From positions 1 to 64,000 of the forward strand of contig JBFLXB010000011.1 in assembly GCA_040757335.1 (NCBI GenBank): DNA of 64,000 nucleotides, in the 5' to 3' direction. A program made the translations under genes and the position numbers. Below, piece by piece: positions 25,272 through 35,064 of this stretch (positions are counted from its first letter, which is position 1; each line of letters begins with the position of its first letter). This stretch comes from Nitrospirota bacterium. GTDB taxonomy: Bacteria; Nitrospirota; Nitrospiria; 2-01-FULL-66-17. Under the pieces are notes generated by a model. The model searched no databases and was not told where the DNA came from. It saw only the letters and a list, made by a program, of their open reading frames with translations.

Positions 25272-25694
25272 TTACTTTGCCCCGGTGGTCGAGAACGGCA
25301 GCCGGTACGGCGCGCCCTCGAGCTCGGAACCGTCTTTCGCTTTGGCCGACCACACCGTCACCTGATACACCGAATCGGGCTTGAGTTTGCCTTCGGGCCT
25401 GAAGCGAAGAGTAGTGGGACTCACCCAGGTGTACTGGCCGTCGAACTCGATCGGCTCACCATTGTGATCGGTGGCGCCGCGCTGATCCATGCTCACCTCG
25501 TCCTGGGTGGCCGGGTCCATCGGCCGGTCGAACACGATCTCGATGACCAGGTCATTGAGCTTCGGAATCGTTTTCCCGTACTCGGGGTAGGTCTTGACGA
25601 TCTGGACGCCCTTCTCCTCGGCGTCCGCCACCGCAAGCCCGAGTGCTCCCACCCCGAAGACCACCAACGCAATACCCACCCACACACGCTTCAT
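25272..25694 (-). CDS. Exported protein with Big_5/SbsA-like Ig domain
   Basis: 140 residues. A signal peptide (GIALVVFGVGALGLAVADA) precedes one Ig-like domain with VKTYPEYGKTIPKLNDLVIE, FDRPMDPATQ and TLRFRPEGKLKPDSVYQVTVW. This is the Big_5 pattern of small copper-handling or structural periplasmic proteins. The ATG with GGAGG upstream is preferred to one 21 nt earlier. It follows leuB by 29 nt in the same direction, with no evident functional link. Confidence 0.8.
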   Translation of the reverse strand: MKRVWVGIALVVFGVGALGLAVADAEEKGVQIVKTYPEYGKTIPKLNDLVIEIVFDRPMDPATQDEVSMDQRGATDHNGEPIEFDGQYTWVSPTTLRFRPEGKLKPDSVYQVTVWSAKAKDGSELEGAPYRLPFSTTGAK

Positions 25695-25723
25695 GCCCGA
25701 CCCTCCTGGTGACACGTGGCTGT

Positions 25724-26797
25724 TCAGGCGATCGCCTCCGCGATCAGCCCGCCCATTTCCCGCGTCCCCGTCTTGGTCATGCCCGGCTGCATGATGTCGG
25801 CCGTGCGGTACCCCTGCTCCAAGACGCGCGACACCGCGCGCTCGATCGCGGCGGCGTCGTCTTCGAGGTCGAACGAGTGCCGCAACATCATCGCTGCCGA
25901 AAGGATCGTCGCAATAGGGTTGGCGATATCCTTCCCGGCGATATCCGGCGCGCTCCCGTGGATGGGCTCGTACAATCCGACCCGCCCGCCGAGGCTCGCC
26001 GACGGCAGCATCCCGATCGACCCCGTCAACATGGACGCTTCGTCGCTTAAGATATCACCGAACAGGTTGGTCGTCACGATCACGTCGAACTGCTTGGGCC
26101 ACCGGATCAACTGCATGGCGCAGTTGTCCACGTACATATGCTTAAGCTCCACGTCCGGGAAGTCGGCGTGCACCCGAGTCACCACCCTCCGCCACAGCTC
26201 CGTGGCCTCGAGCACGTTGGCCTTGTCCACGCTGGTCACGAGCTTCCGGCGCTTGCGGGCGAGGCCGAACGCCACGCGTGCGATGCGCTCGATCTCCGGC
26301 GTGGTGTAGACCTCGGTGTTGATGCCGCGCTCCCCGCCCTCGTAGGGCGCCACCCCGCGGGGCGTGCCGAAGTAGATCCCCCCGGTCAGCTCCCGGACCA
26401 CCAGGATGTCGATGCCGTCGATGATCTCCCGTTTCAACGGGGAGGCGTCCGCCAGCAGGGGAAACACGACCGCCGGCCTCAGGTTGGCGAAGGTGCCGAG
26501 TCGTTCGCGAAGCCCCAGGAGCGCCCGCTCCGGGCGTACCGAGTAGTCGAGGCCTTCCCATTTGGGCCCGCCCACCGCGCCGAGCAGCACGGCATCCGCG
26601 TCCATCGCGGCCTTGAGCGTCTCGTCGGGCAACGGCACGCCGAACCGATCGATCGCCGCGCCGCCCACCACAGCCTCGCGGAACTCGAACCGCCGGCCTC
26701 GTTGCTTCGCCACGGCATCGAGGACGCGCACGGCCTCGGGGACGATTTCCCGCCCCACGCCGTCCCCGGGCAGCAATGTGATCTGAAAGGCCTTCAT
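25724..26797 (-). CDS. leuB: 3-isopropylmalate dehydrogenase
   Basis: 357 residues, beginning [18 protein letters not shown]. It has the substrate-binding [34 protein letters not shown], a [15 protein letters not shown] block, and the NAD-binding [22 protein letters not shown]. It oxidatively decarboxylates 3-isopropylmalate in leucine synthesis. The start overlaps the upstream membrane-protein stop (ATGA). leuC and leuD are not in the window. Confidence 0.96.
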   Translation of the reverse strand: MKAFQITLLPGDGVGREIVPEAVRVLDAVAKQRGRRFEFREAVVGGAAIDRFGVPLPDETLKAAMDADAVLLGAVGGPKWEGLDYSVRPERALLGLRERLGTFANLRPAVVFPLLADASPLKREIIDGIDILVVRELTGGIYFGTPRGVAPYEGGERGINTEVYTTPEIERIARVAFGLARKRRKLVTSVDKANVLEATELWRRVVTRVHADFPDVELKHMYVDNCAMQLIRWPKQFDVIVTTNLFGDILSDEASMLTGSIGMLPSASLGGRVGLYEPIHGSAPDIAGKDIANPIATILSAAMMLRHSFDLEDDAAAIERAVSRVLEQGYRTADIMQPGMTKTGTREMGGLIAEAIA

Positions 26798-27321
26798 GAC
26801 GACACGCGCTGGTCAGCCCCCGCCACGTCGGACATGGGGGGTGACAGCCGAGCGGGGCTCGGCGCGACCGGCGGCACCGCGATGGCCCCGGAGGAGCTGG
26901 TGGAGGCGCTGGTCGCGAGCCGCGCGCCCAGGCGCCCTCCCGACCTTCCCAGCGCCTGCATGAAATACGCGGTCATGAGAAAGATCCCCATGTTGACCAA
27001 CGTCACGAACAGGGGGGTCTGAAAGCCTTCGAGATGAAACCCCACCGGGAACGATCCGGCTTCCAGCCACGCCCACCCCACCACGCCCAGGTACGTGGCC
27101 CCTACTCCGCGGCTCCCCCACTGTCCGGCGTTGTGCCCGCCCCACACGCCGATGGCCAACCCCAGGAGTACCGGGCAGAGCAGCGTGAACAGGAACATGG
27201 CTATGCGAAGAGACGCGGACGGCAACCCGACGGAAGCCAGCTGACGGGCGGCCACGGCCATCACGGCGAGGGCGCCGAACGCGCCGGCGGAATAGAGCCA
27301 CTTGCGGGACGAAGAGTTCAT
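26794..27321 (-). CDS. Membrane protein of unknown function
   Basis: 175 residues with four predicted transmembrane helices (about 9-27, 38-60, 73-88, 103-122) and a disordered Ala/Ser/Pro-rich tail. No family is recognised. It overlaps leuA on one side and leuB on the other by ATGA junctions, so it is expressed with them. That position between two leucine genes is its only functional clue. The low-complexity tail may not be conserved. Confidence 0.65.
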   Translation of the reverse strand: MNSSSRKWLYSAGAFGALAVMAVAARQLASVGLPSASLRIAMFLFTLLCPVLLGLAIGVWGGHNAGQWGSRGVGATYLGVVGWAWLEAGSFPVGFHLEGFQTPLFVTLVNMGIFLMTAYFMQALGRSGGRLGARLATSASTSSSGAIAVPPVAPSPARLSPPMSDVAGADQRVSS

Positions 27322-28865
27322 ACCAATCCGACGCGCGGCTCGTTGCCGCCCGGCCTGGACGCCCGCGCGGCCAGCTTGTTCAACGCGCTGAGGTACGCTC
27401 GAGCCGACGCGATGATGATGTCGGTGTCGGCACCGTGCCCCGACACCGACCGGCCGTCTTCCTCCACCGTCACGGTCACCTCGCCCAAGGCGTCGGTGCC
27501 ACCCGTGATGCCTTTGACCACGTAGGAGATCAATCGGCTCTTGGTCTGGGTGAGCGACGCAATGGTCCGGTACGCGGCGTCCACAGGGCCGTCTCCCTGT
27601 CCCGTGGACTTGATGAGGCGGTCCCCGGCGGCCAGCTCTACGGTTGCGGTGGGGGTGGTCGAGGTCCCGCTCTCGACGTGCAGCGCCACCAAACGGAACG
27701 CTTCGCTCGGCCGGTCGATCTCTTCGGAAATAATCGTCTCGAGGTCCTCTTCGAAGATCTCCTTCTTGGTATCCGCGAGCCGCTTCAGACGCTCGAACGC
27801 GTGCTCCAACTCCGTCTCGCTCGGTCGATACCCGAGCTCCTCGAGTTTATTCTTGAAGGCGTGGCGCCCCGAGTGTTTGCCCAGCACGATGTGCGTCTTG
27901 CCCACGCCCACGGACTCGGGCCGCATGATTTCGTAGGTCATCTTTTCCTTCAGCAACCCGTCCTGGTGAATGCCGGACTCGTGCGCAAAGGCATTGCCGC
28001 CCACGATCGCCTTGTTGGGCTGGACCAGCATCCCGGTGATCTTGCTCACCAAGCGGCTCGTTTTGGCGATCTCTTCGGTGACGACGCGGGTATCCGCTCC
28101 GAACGAGTCTTTCCGCGTGCGCAACGCCATGACGACTTCTTCCAACGCCGCGTTGCCCGCACGCTCCCCGATGCCGTTGATCGTGCACTCCACTTGCCCG
28201 GCTCCCTCGAGCACGGCCGTCAGTGAGTTGGCCGTGGACAGGCCCAAGTCGTTGTGGCAATGAACCGACAGGACCGCGCGGTCCATGTTGGGAACTCGTC
28301 GCCGGATGGTGCGAAGCATCTCGGCGAACTCGTGAGGGGTCGCGTAGCCGACCGTGTCCGCGATGTTCACGGTCCGGGCGCCCGCGGCGATCACGGCTTC
28401 CAGCACCTCGCACAAATACGCCAGCTCGGACCGCGTGGCGTCCATGGGGGAAAACTCCACGTCCTCCACGTAGCCTCGCGCGCGCTCGACCATCTCGACC
28501 GCGCGGGTGAGCGCCTCAGCTCGCGTGAGCCGAAATTGGTGCTTGAGGTGAATGTCGGACGTAGAAATAAACGTGTGGATCCGGGTCCTGGCCCCGCCCT
28601 TCAGCGCCTCCCATGCGCGATCCACGTCACCCGGTTTGGCCCTGGCGAGGCTGCAGATGACGGGCCCCTCGACCTCCTGCGCAATCCGACGCACGGCCTC
28701 GAAATCCCCTGGCGAGCTGAAGGCGAAGCCCGCCTCGATCACGTCCACGCCCAGGCGCGCGAGTTGCCGCGCGATGGCGAGCTTCTCCTCGACGGTCATG
28801 CTGGCGCCGGGCGACTGCTCGCCGTCGCGCAGGGTCGTGTCGAAAATTGTGATGTTTCTGGTCAT
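27318..28865 (-). CDS. leuA: 2-isopropylmalate synthase
   Basis: 515 residues. The catalytic TIM barrel has IFDTTLRDGEQSPGASM, the metal motif HCHNDLGLSTANSL, and GERAGNAALEEVVMAL. The C-terminal leucine-sensing regulatory domain is present (about 390-505; ETELEHAFERLKRLADTKK and later VTVTVEEDGRSVSGHGADTD). It condenses acetyl-CoA with 2-oxoisovalerate, the first committed step of leucine synthesis, and should be feedback-inhibited by leucine. Type LeuA1 by length. Confidence 0.96.
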   Translation of the reverse strand: MTRNITIFDTTLRDGEQSPGASMTVEEKLAIARQLARLGVDVIEAGFAFSSPGDFEAVRRIAQEVEGPVICSLARAKPGDVDRAWEALKGGARTRIHTFISTSDIHLKHQFRLTRAEALTRAVEMVERARGYVEDVEFSPMDATRSELAYLCEVLEAVIAAGARTVNIADTVGYATPHEFAEMLRTIRRRVPNMDRAVLSVHCHNDLGLSTANSLTAVLEGAGQVECTINGIGERAGNAALEEVVMALRTRKDSFGADTRVVTEEIAKTSRLVSKITGMLVQPNKAIVGGNAFAHESGIHQDGLLKEKMTYEIMRPESVGVGKTHIVLGKHSGRHAFKNKLEELGYRPSETELEHAFERLKRLADTKKEIFEEDLETIISEEIDRPSEAFRLVALHVESGTSTTPTATVELAAGDRLIKSTGQGDGPVDAAYRTIASLTQTKSRLISYVVKGITGGTDALGEVTVTVEEDGRSVSGHGADTDIIIASARAYLSALNKLAARASRPGGNEPRVGLV

Positions 28866-28889
28866 CGGGCTACAAACAAATGGATTTCC

Positions 28890-29684
28890 TTACGCGCGCA
28901 CGTCGCGATCCCGCAGCTCATCCTCCCCCGCCTCGAACCCCAACACGGGGCCACGCGGCGACCGGGACCACCGACGCTGCGCCGCCTGCACCGGGCCCAT
29001 GATCACCCCGGACGCGGCATACAGCGCGAACAAGGCAAACAGCATCACCTGCGGCGCCGCGGTAACCACCATCACCAACAGCACGGCCGCCACCAACATT
29101 TGAAACGGTCGGCGATCACGCAGCTCGAGGCCCTTGAAGCTCCAATACCGAATGTTGCTGACCATCAGAAACGCCAACACATAGGTCATCATCACGATCA
29201 ACAACGGCTTCATCTCCGCGCCCAGGCGCAGGATGTGGTCGTCGAACAGCACGGTGGCGGCGAGCAGTCCGGCCGCGGCGGGTATCGGCAAGCCCACAAA
29301 GTACCGGCTCTCCACGGTGCCGACTTGCACGTTGAACCGCGCCAACCTCAGTGCGCCGCACGCAACGAACAGAAATGCCGCCACCCACCCGATCCGTCCG
29401 TAGTTGGTGAGCGCCCAGGAGTAGATTAACAGCCCCGGCGCAACTCCGAACGAGACCAGATCCGCGAGCGAGTCGTACTCCACCCCGAACTTACTGGTGG
29501 TTCTCGTCATTCGCGCGACGCGACCGTCCAGGCTGTCGAACACGGTGGCGACCAAGATCGCGATCGCCGCGGATACGTGGTCCGCGTTGAACACCGCGAT
29601 CACGGCGTAAAACCCGCTCAGGAGATTGCCGGTGGTAAACAAGTTGGGCAACAAGTACACCCCGCGCCGATTTCTCGTCGTCAT
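28890..29684 (-). CDS. pssA: CDP-diacylglycerol-serine O-phosphatidyltransferase
   Basis: 264 residues. The CDP-alcohol phosphotransferase motif DG-x2-AR-x8-G-x3-D-x3-D is complete (begins DGRVARMTRTTSKFG). About six to eight transmembrane helices follow, starting LLPNLFTTGNLLSGFYAVIA. It makes phosphatidylserine in the inner membrane. The ATG chosen overlaps the psd stop as ATGA; an ATG 6 nt upstream is equally possible. Coupling to psd gives the two-step route to phosphatidylethanolamine. Confidence 0.94.
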   Translation of the reverse strand: MTTRNRRGVYLLPNLFTTGNLLSGFYAVIAVFNADHVSAAIAILVATVFDSLDGRVARMTRTTSKFGVEYDSLADLVSFGVAPGLLIYSWALTNYGRIGWVAAFLFVACGALRLARFNVQVGTVESRYFVGLPIPAAAGLLAATVLFDDHILRLGAEMKPLLIVMMTYVLAFLMVSNIRYWSFKGLELRDRRPFQMLVAAVLLVMVVTAAPQVMLFALFALYAASGVIMGPVQAAQRRWSRSPRGPVLGFEAGEDELRDRDVRA

Positions 29685-30304
29685 GGCCATACCCCCAGCA
29701 CGGTGCTCGCCCCGGACACACGCTCTCCCGGCTTGACCGCCACGCGGACGGTCAGCGGCAGGTACACGTCCATCCGGGACCCGAATCGGATCAACCCGTA
29801 ACGTCGGCCCCGTTCCACGGAGGCTCCTTCCCGCACCCAGGTCACGATCCGCCGCGCGATAAATCCCGCGATCTGCACGAACATCACCCGCTGGCCCTGC
29901 GCCGTCTCCAGCACCAAGGCTTGCTGCTCGTTGTCCAGCGACGCCTTCTCGTTGAACGCGGCAAAGAACTTCCCCGGGTAATAATACCGGCCCACGATTC
30001 GACCGTCGCACGGGATCCGGTTCACGTGAACGTCGGTCAGGCCCATGAAGATGCTGACCCGTTGCACATCCTCCTTGAGCACCCTCGGCTCGAACAGGCG
30101 CTCGACCGCGAGCACTTTGCCGTCCGCGGGGGAGACGATCGCGCGGGGATCATCGGGAACCAGGCGACGGGGATTGCGGAAAAACCACAGCGTGAACCCT
30201 GCGGCTGCGGCCAGGAGCGCGGCAACCACCGTCCACCCCTGCCACCACGCCAGCCCGGCGAGCGCAGCCGGCGTGGCGATGAACGGGATCCCTTCGATGA
30301 CCAC
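29681..30304 (-). CDS. psd: Phosphatidylserine decarboxylase proenzyme (short type)
   Basis: 207 residues from a GTG start with AAGGGG 5 nt upstream; this avoids overlap with ilvC and gives the normal length of short Psd. Two N-terminal transmembrane helices are followed by RNPRRLVPDDPRAIVSPADG and GLTDVHVNRIPCDG. The self-cleavage site is LIRFGSRMDVYLP with Ser176 becoming the pyruvoyl group. It decarboxylates phosphatidylserine to phosphatidylethanolamine. A longer frame runs upstream into ilvC but is not protein-like. Confidence 0.92.
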   Translation of the reverse strand: MVIEGIPFIATPAALAGLAWWQGWTVVAALLAAAAGFTLWFFRNPRRLVPDDPRAIVSPADGKVLAVERLFEPRVLKEDVQRVSIFMGLTDVHVNRIPCDGRIVGRYYYPGKFFAAFNEKASLDNEQQALVLETAQGQRVMFVQIAGFIARRIVTWVREGASVERGRRYGLIRFGSRMDVYLPLTVRVAVKPGERVSGASTVLGVWP

Positions 30305-30339
30305 CGGGGCCCCTTGCCAAGCCTCAGATGGGCTCAATC

Positions 30340-31353
30340 TCAGTTTTTGTCCTTGTCGACCAGCCGGCCCTGTTTGAGCCACGGCATCATCGCCCGCAGG
30401 CGTGCGCCAACGTCTTCGATGGGGTGGGATTCGCCCTGACGCAACAACGCGTTGAACACCGGGCGTCCGGCCCGATTTTCCAGGATCCATTCTTTGGCAA
30501 AGCGCCCACTCTGGATCTCGCCCAAAATGCGTTTCATCTCGGCCCGGGTGTCGTCGGTGATGACGCGCGGTCCGCGCGTCACGTCGCCGTACTTGGCGGT
30601 GTTACTGATCGAATACCGCATGGTGGAGATCCCTCCTTCGTAGATCAAGTCCACGATCAACTTCACCTCGTGTAGACACTCGAAATACGCCATCTCAGGG
30701 GAGTACCCCGCCTCGACCAATGTCTCGTACCCTGCCTGGATGAGCGCGGTCAGCCCCCCGCACAACACCACTTGCTCGCCGAAGAGGTCGGTTTCGCACT
30801 CCTCGCGGAACGTGGTTTCGATCACCCCGGCCTTGGTGCCGCCGATGGCCCTGGCATAGGCGAGCCCCACCCGTCTCGTGAGCCCGGAGGGATCTTGGTG
30901 CACGGCCAGAAGCGACGGCACGCCGCTGCCCTTGGAGAACTCGGATCGCACCAGGTGGCCCGGCCCCTTGGGGGCGACCATGAACACGTTCATGTCGGGG
31001 CGCGGCACGATCTGCCCGAAGTGGATGTTGAACCCGTGCGCGAACGCGAGGTACCCGCCGGACTTGAAATGGGGGGAGATTTCTCGGCTGTAGATGTCGG
31101 CCTGCAACTCGTCGGGCGCGAGGATCATCAACACGTCGCAGCGTTTGGCTGCGTCCGCCACCGGCATGGCTTTTAGTCCCGCGCGTTCGGCCTTCTCCCA
31201 CGACGCGCCAGGCCGAACCGCCACCAGGACGTCCACGCCGCTGTCCTTCAGATTGTTGGCGTGCGCGTGCCCTTGGCTCCCGTACCCGACGATCCCGACG
31301 GTTTTCCCCTTCAGATCGCCCAAATCCGCGTCCTGGTCATAGTAGATCTTCAT
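30340..31353 (-). CDS. ilvC: Ketol-acid reductoisomerase (NADP+)
   Basis: 337 residues, class I. The Rossmann part has [21 protein letters not shown] and VRPG. The metal-binding knotted domain has [41 protein letters not shown] and [26 protein letters not shown]. It converts acetolactate or acetohydroxybutyrate to the dihydroxy acids of valine, leucine and isoleucine synthesis. It is 45 nt downstream of ilvN. Confidence 0.97.
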   Translation of the reverse strand: MKIYYDQDADLGDLKGKTVGIVGYGSQGHAHANNLKDSGVDVLVAVRPGASWEKAERAGLKAMPVADAAKRCDVLMILAPDELQADIYSREISPHFKSGGYLAFAHGFNIHFGQIVPRPDMNVFMVAPKGPGHLVRSEFSKGSGVPSLLAVHQDPSGLTRRVGLAYARAIGGTKAGVIETTFREECETDLFGEQVVLCGGLTALIQAGYETLVEAGYSPEMAYFECLHEVKLIVDLIYEGGISTMRYSISNTAKYGDVTRGPRVITDDTRAEMKRILGEIQSGRFAKEWILENRAGRPVFNALLRQGESHPIEDVGARLRAMMPWLKQGRLVDKDKN

Positions 31354-31398
31354 CAGTCTCTCCCGATCAACGCCGCCCGCCGCGACGGTGCGACCACG

Positions 31399-31926
31399 TC
31401 ACTTCGCCTCGACCATATGCGGCCGGCGCCGCTGGTCCACCGCGGTCTTGACCTCGTCCCGCATGATGGCGATGCGACCCGACCGGACCAACTCCTTGAT
31501 ACCCAACGGCCGGAGTTGATTGATAAACGCCTCGACCTTCTCACGATCGCCGGTGATCTCCACGGTATACGTTCCCGGAGTCGAGTCCACGATCTTCGCG
31601 CGGAAGACCTCGATGATTCGGAAGACCTCGGCCCGATCTTCAGCGCGGGTGTGGATCTTGACCAAGGCGGTTTCCCGCTCGACGTAGGCGTGTTCGGTCA
31701 GGTCCACCACCTTGATCACGTCGATCAGCTTATTGAGCTGCTTGTTGACCTGTTCGAGGATTCGGTCGTCGCCGGTGGTCACGATCGTGATCATGGACAT
31801 CGTGGGGTCGGCGGTGGGCCCGACCGACAGACTTTCGATGTTGAATCCCCGGGCGGAGAAGAGGCTGGCCACGCGCGCCAGCACGCCGAACTTGTTTTCC
31901 ACCAACAGGGAGATGATGTGCTCCAT
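31399..31926 (-). CDS. ilvN: Acetolactate synthase small (regulatory) subunit
   Basis: 175 residues. The N-terminal ACT domain (ISLLVENKFGVLARVASLFSARGFNIESL) is followed by a C-terminal ALS_ss domain (VDSTPGTYTVEITGDREKVEAFINQL). It binds valine and adjusts IlvB activity. It sits 18 nt after ilvB and is followed by ilvC. Confidence 0.96.
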   Translation of the reverse strand: MEHIISLLVENKFGVLARVASLFSARGFNIESLSVGPTADPTMSMITIVTTGDDRILEQVNKQLNKLIDVIKVVDLTEHAYVERETALVKIHTRAEDRAEVFRIIEVFRAKIVDSTPGTYTVEITGDREKVEAFINQLRPLGIKELVRSGRIAIMRDEVKTAVDQRRRPHMVEAK

Positions 31927-31944
31927 GGCGCAACTCGTCCCGCG

Positions 31945-33708
31945 CTACGCGAGCGAGATCGACTCTTTCTGCGCGTCTTGCGCGGCGGGCGCCGGACGTG
32001 TGGCGTCGGTGGGCGGGTCCTCATACACCATCTGATTGATCGCGCCGCCCGCGGGCACCATCGGATAGCAGTTCTCGTACGGGTCGACCTGAAAGTCCAT
32101 CAACACGAGCTTCTTGGACGCGAACGCCTCATCAAGCACTTCTTCGACCTCATGCGGCTCGGTGGCGCGCAGCCCCACCGCGCCGTACGCTTCGGCCAAC
32201 TTCACGTAGTCCGGGCCCCCTTCGAGTCGGCTGGCGGAGTAGTGCCCCTGGTAGAAGAGCTGCTGCCATTGCCGCACCATCCCGTGATAACCGTTGTTCA
32301 AGATCGCCACCTTGACCGGCAGGTCGTAGACCATCGCGGTGGCGAGTTCCTGAAGGTTCATTTGAAAGCTGCCGTCACCCGTCACGCAGACCACCAGTTG
32401 GCCAGGAAACGCTCGCTGGGCACCCAGCGCAGCGGGAAACCCGTACCCCATCGTGCCCAGCCCGCCGGAGTTAAGCCAGGTACGGGGCTTGGCGAACTTG
32501 TAGAACTGCGCGGTCCACATCTGGTGTTGACCGACGTCCGAGGTGATGATCGCTTCCCCGTGCGTGCGGCGGTAGATCATATCAATGACAAACTGAGGTT
32601 TGATTACCTTGGGGTCCGGCTTATAGGCGAGCGGCCGCTCGCTCTGCCAGGCCGCAATCTGTTGCAGCCACGGCGTTTTTCCCTCGCGCTTCTTGCCGCC
32701 CACGATCGCGGTGGCCTGCGCCAACAGGTCGCGCAGCACGGGTTTGGCGTCTCCCACGATCGGGATATCCACGTGGATGTTCTTTCGGATCGATGTCGGA
32801 TCCACGTCGATGTGGATGATCTTCGCCTTGGGTACGAACTCGCTGATCTTTCCGGTCACGCGATCGTCGAACCGAGCGCCCACCGCGATCAGCAGATCGC
32901 AGTGGTGAACCGCCATATTCGTGGCGTGGGAGCCGTGCATCCCGAGCATGCCGAGCGACAGCGGGTGCGTCCCGGGAAACGCGCCCAACCCCATCAGCGT
33001 CATGGTAACCGGAATGTTGAGCAGTTCAGCCAGTCCGTAGAGTTCTTCGCTGGCGTCGGAATTGATCACCCCGCCCCCGACATACAGGACCGGACGCTCG
33101 GCGCGGGCCATAGCCTCCGCCGCCTGTTTGATCTGCCACTTGTTGCCTTCATACGTGGGGTTATACCCCCGGATGTACACCTTGTCGGGGTAGGCAAACT
33201 CCATAGACGCCATGGTGACGTCTTTGGGAATGTCCACGAGCACGGGACCAGGGCGCCCGGTTCCCGCCAGGTAAAAGGCCTCTTTGATCGTGGTCGCCAA
33301 CTCCGACACGTCTTTGACGAGGTAGTTGTGCTTGGTAACCGACCGGCTGATGCCGACGATGTCGGCCTCTTGAAACGCGTCGTTGCCGATGAGCGACGAC
33401 ACCACCTGCCCCGTGAAAAGCACGATCGGACACGAGTCCATATGGGCGTTGACGAGCCCCGTCACCGTGTTGGTCGCACCCGGACCCGATGTGACCAGCG
33501 CCACCCCCACCTTGCCCGTGGCGCGGGCATAGGCTTCGGCCATGTGGACCGCGGCCTGTTCATGCCGTACGAGCACGAAGTCGAGGTCTTTGTCCTGGTA
33601 CAACACGTCGAAAATTTTCAGCACGACGCCGCCGGGCAGCCCGAACACGGTCTTGACGCCTTCGCGCTTTAACGACTCGACGAATATTTCAGCACCCGTC
33701 AGCTTCAT
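31945..33708 (-). CDS. ilvB: Acetolactate synthase large (catalytic) subunit
   Basis: 587 residues, ThDP-dependent. The N-terminal domain has the catalytic Glu in [20 protein letters not shown] and the [10 protein letters not shown] motif. The C-terminal ThDP-binding motif is [17 protein letters not shown] to [10 protein letters not shown], and an FAD/central domain contains [12 protein letters not shown]. It makes acetolactate from pyruvate and heads the long ilv-psd-pss-leu operon. A sigma-70-type promoter lies 107 nt upstream. Confidence 0.97.
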   Translation of the reverse strand: MKLTGAEIFVESLKREGVKTVFGLPGGVVLKIFDVLYQDKDLDFVLVRHEQAAVHMAEAYARATGKVGVALVTSGPGATNTVTGLVNAHMDSCPIVLFTGQVVSSLIGNDAFQEADIVGISRSVTKHNYLVKDVSELATTIKEAFYLAGTGRPGPVLVDIPKDVTMASMEFAYPDKVYIRGYNPTYEGNKWQIKQAAEAMARAERPVLYVGGGVINSDASEELYGLAELLNIPVTMTLMGLGAFPGTHPLSLGMLGMHGSHATNMAVHHCDLLIAVGARFDDRVTGKISEFVPKAKIIHIDVDPTSIRKNIHVDIPIVGDAKPVLRDLLAQATAIVGGKKREGKTPWLQQIAAWQSERPLAYKPDPKVIKPQFVIDMIYRRTHGEAIITSDVGQHQMWTAQFYKFAKPRTWLNSGGLGTMGYGFPAALGAQRAFPGQLVVCVTGDGSFQMNLQELATAMVYDLPVKVAILNNGYHGMVRQWQQLFYQGHYSASRLEGGPDYVKLAEAYGAVGLRATEPHEVEEVLDEAFASKKLVLMDFQVDPYENCYPMVPAGGAINQMVYEDPPTDATRPAPAAQDAQKESISLA

Positions 33709-33814
33709 CGTGCATCCCCGTGGGTCAAGGACATTAAAGGATGGTACGTGGCGGCCACCACGCGAATCGGTTCGACGTCAATCGAACTGATTGAGAATAA
33801 ACAAAATTCGGTCC

Positions 33815-33844
33815 ACCATACCACGGAGAAAACGAGGAAGTCAA
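33815..33844 (-). promoter_or_regulatory. Promoter of the ilvB operon
   Basis: Minus strand: TTGACT (33839-33844), 18-nt spacer, TATGGT (33815-33820). The predicted leader to ilvB is about 100 nt and has a short CAATC..GATTG repeat and a CGTGG..CCACG hairpin, but no peptide with branched-chain codons or T-box features that I can see. Confidence 0.55.
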
Positions 33845-33898
33845 CTCAAGGGAGGTAATTCAGGGTAGGTGATCTGACGCCGGACAGCCCCGGTGAAT

Positions 33899-34795
33899 TT
33901 ACTGAACCGCGGAGCTCACCATCGCGTGTTGGAGGCGATCGCCGACCATGACGGGCTCGGTGGTCTTGGTCAAGTACGCCGACGACGACTCCTCCTGGAC
34001 CGCCAGAATCCGCAACACCCCGACGGGTCGGTCCGGCGCTCCGCGCCGACCGCCGATACCCGGACGGATGACGGCGAACTCCTCACCGGGCTTCACCCCC
34101 TGAGCCGAACCCAGGTCGGTGTATACCACGGTCGCCTCGCCGGCGAGCAAGAGTTCATCCCGGACCGCCACGATATGACCGGCGAGATCAGCGGCCTCCT
34201 CACCAGTCGGTATCGCCACCGATTCAAACGGGATCACCCAGTCATCGAGCGTCACGTAGTCGTTGGACGAGACGATCTCCGCGCTCCAATACCGCCCGAA
34301 GGCTTGCTTCATCTCCACGGTCGCCACCACGCGCACGACGTACCCCATGTTGCGCCCCGAGTCCGGGTGTTCCACAAACTGCTCCCGTCGCGCGATCGCA
34401 TAGCGGTCGTGAGGTTTCACGTCCTGGGACCGATCGAACTTCAGCGTGACCAAATCGTGAACGGCCAGTAACACCTTGCCCGTCGGATGCCCAACCACTT
34501 CGCCGACGACATCGGTGTGTGGTCGAATCCCGTCAATCGGGGAACGCAACTCGCTCGGCTCCGGCGCGGCTTGGAGCTCCTCGGCTGCCGGACCATCCTG
34601 ACCTTCGGATTCGGCCGCAGCGTCGGGCGGAGTTGCCGGCGGGGCGACCGACTCGGAGGGAGGAACTGCGGCCGCGGTCTCCTCTGGTTGGTCGGGCGGA
34701 GGCATCGTACTCGCGCCGACGATCGCGGCCGTCGCAATGATCCATACCGCGGCCACAGCCAGTGTATACAGTCCCCGTACGTTTCGGTTGCTCAT
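33899..34795 (-). CDS. Membrane-anchored protein with FlgT_C-like domain, function unknown
   Basis: 298 residues. One N-terminal transmembrane or signal segment (LAVAAVWIIATAAIVGA) is followed by about 50 residues rich in Pro/Ala/Glu. A beta-rich body follows with DVKPHDRYAIARREQFVEHP, NMGYVVRVVATVEMKQAF and, repeated, QGVKPGEEFAVIRPGIGG. This repeated GDxF-VxR-type unit resembles the FlgT C-terminal or related LysM-associated modules, but assignment is tentative. GAAGGAG precedes the ATG and a good promoter lies about 30 nt upstream. It appears to be monocistronic. Confidence 0.65.
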   Translation of the reverse strand: MSNRNVRGLYTLAVAAVWIIATAAIVGASTMPPPDQPEETAAAVPPSESVAPPATPPDAAAESEGQDGPAAEELQAAPEPSELRSPIDGIRPHTDVVGEVVGHPTGKVLLAVHDLVTLKFDRSQDVKPHDRYAIARREQFVEHPDSGRNMGYVVRVVATVEMKQAFGRYWSAEIVSSNDYVTLDDWVIPFESVAIPTGEEAADLAGHIVAVRDELLLAGEATVVYTDLGSAQGVKPGEEFAVIRPGIGGRRGAPDRPVGVLRILAVQEESSSAYLTKTTEPVMVGDRLQHAMVSSAVQ

Positions 34796-34825
34796 TGCTC
34801 GCGCTCCTTCAGGGTGAACACCTCC

Positions 34826-34853
34826 ACCATAACAAAAGGCGGTTGGGTGTCAA
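34826..34853 (-). promoter_or_regulatory. Promoter of the 33899-34795 gene
   Basis: Minus strand: TTGACA (34848-34853), 16-nt spacer, TATGGT (34826-34831), about 30 nt before the ATG at 34795. Confidence 0.6.
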
Positions 34854-34900
34854 GGAACTTGACCACCACTGAGCCGGGAGAGGGAACGTGTAGTTGAGGA

Positions 34901-34987
34901 TGGTGCCGAAGGGGGGATTTGAACCCCCACGGGCGTACGCCCACTAGACCCTGAACCTAGCGTGTCTGCCAGTTCCACCACTTCGGC
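34901..34987 (-). tRNA. tRNA-Leu (anticodon CAG)
   Basis: 87 nt with a long variable arm (TGGGCGTACGCCCGT), as expected for Leu. The acceptor GCCGAAG pairs with CTTCGGC, discriminator A, and the 3' CCA is encoded (34901-34903). The anticodon arm is CTAGG-TTCAGGG-TCTAG (last pair G-T), placing CAG at 34-36 to read CUG. The T-loop is GTTCAAATC. Confidence 0.96.
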
Positions 34988-34995
34988 CCGCGCGG

Positions 34996-35025
34996 ATCGT
35001 AGCAAATGAAAAGAAATGCTGTCAA
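34996..35025 (-). promoter_or_regulatory. Promoter of tRNA-Leu
   Basis: Minus strand: TTGACA (35020-35025), 18-nt spacer rich in T, TACGAT (34996-35001), 8 nt before the mature 5' end. Confidence 0.6.
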
Positions 35026-35064
35026 TTCTGAGAACAGCGACGGTCGCCGTCGCGCGACGCGTGG

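Noticed and set aside
31261-33672. 803-codon plus-strand open frame opposite ilvN and ilvB
   Set aside because: Antisense shadow of two unmistakable genes; composition is His/Arg/Asp-rich and shows no motif.
33709-33814. T-box or attenuator peptide before ilvB
   Set aside because: No T-box sequence and no leader frame enriched in Leu, Val or Ile codons; only small hairpins were seen.
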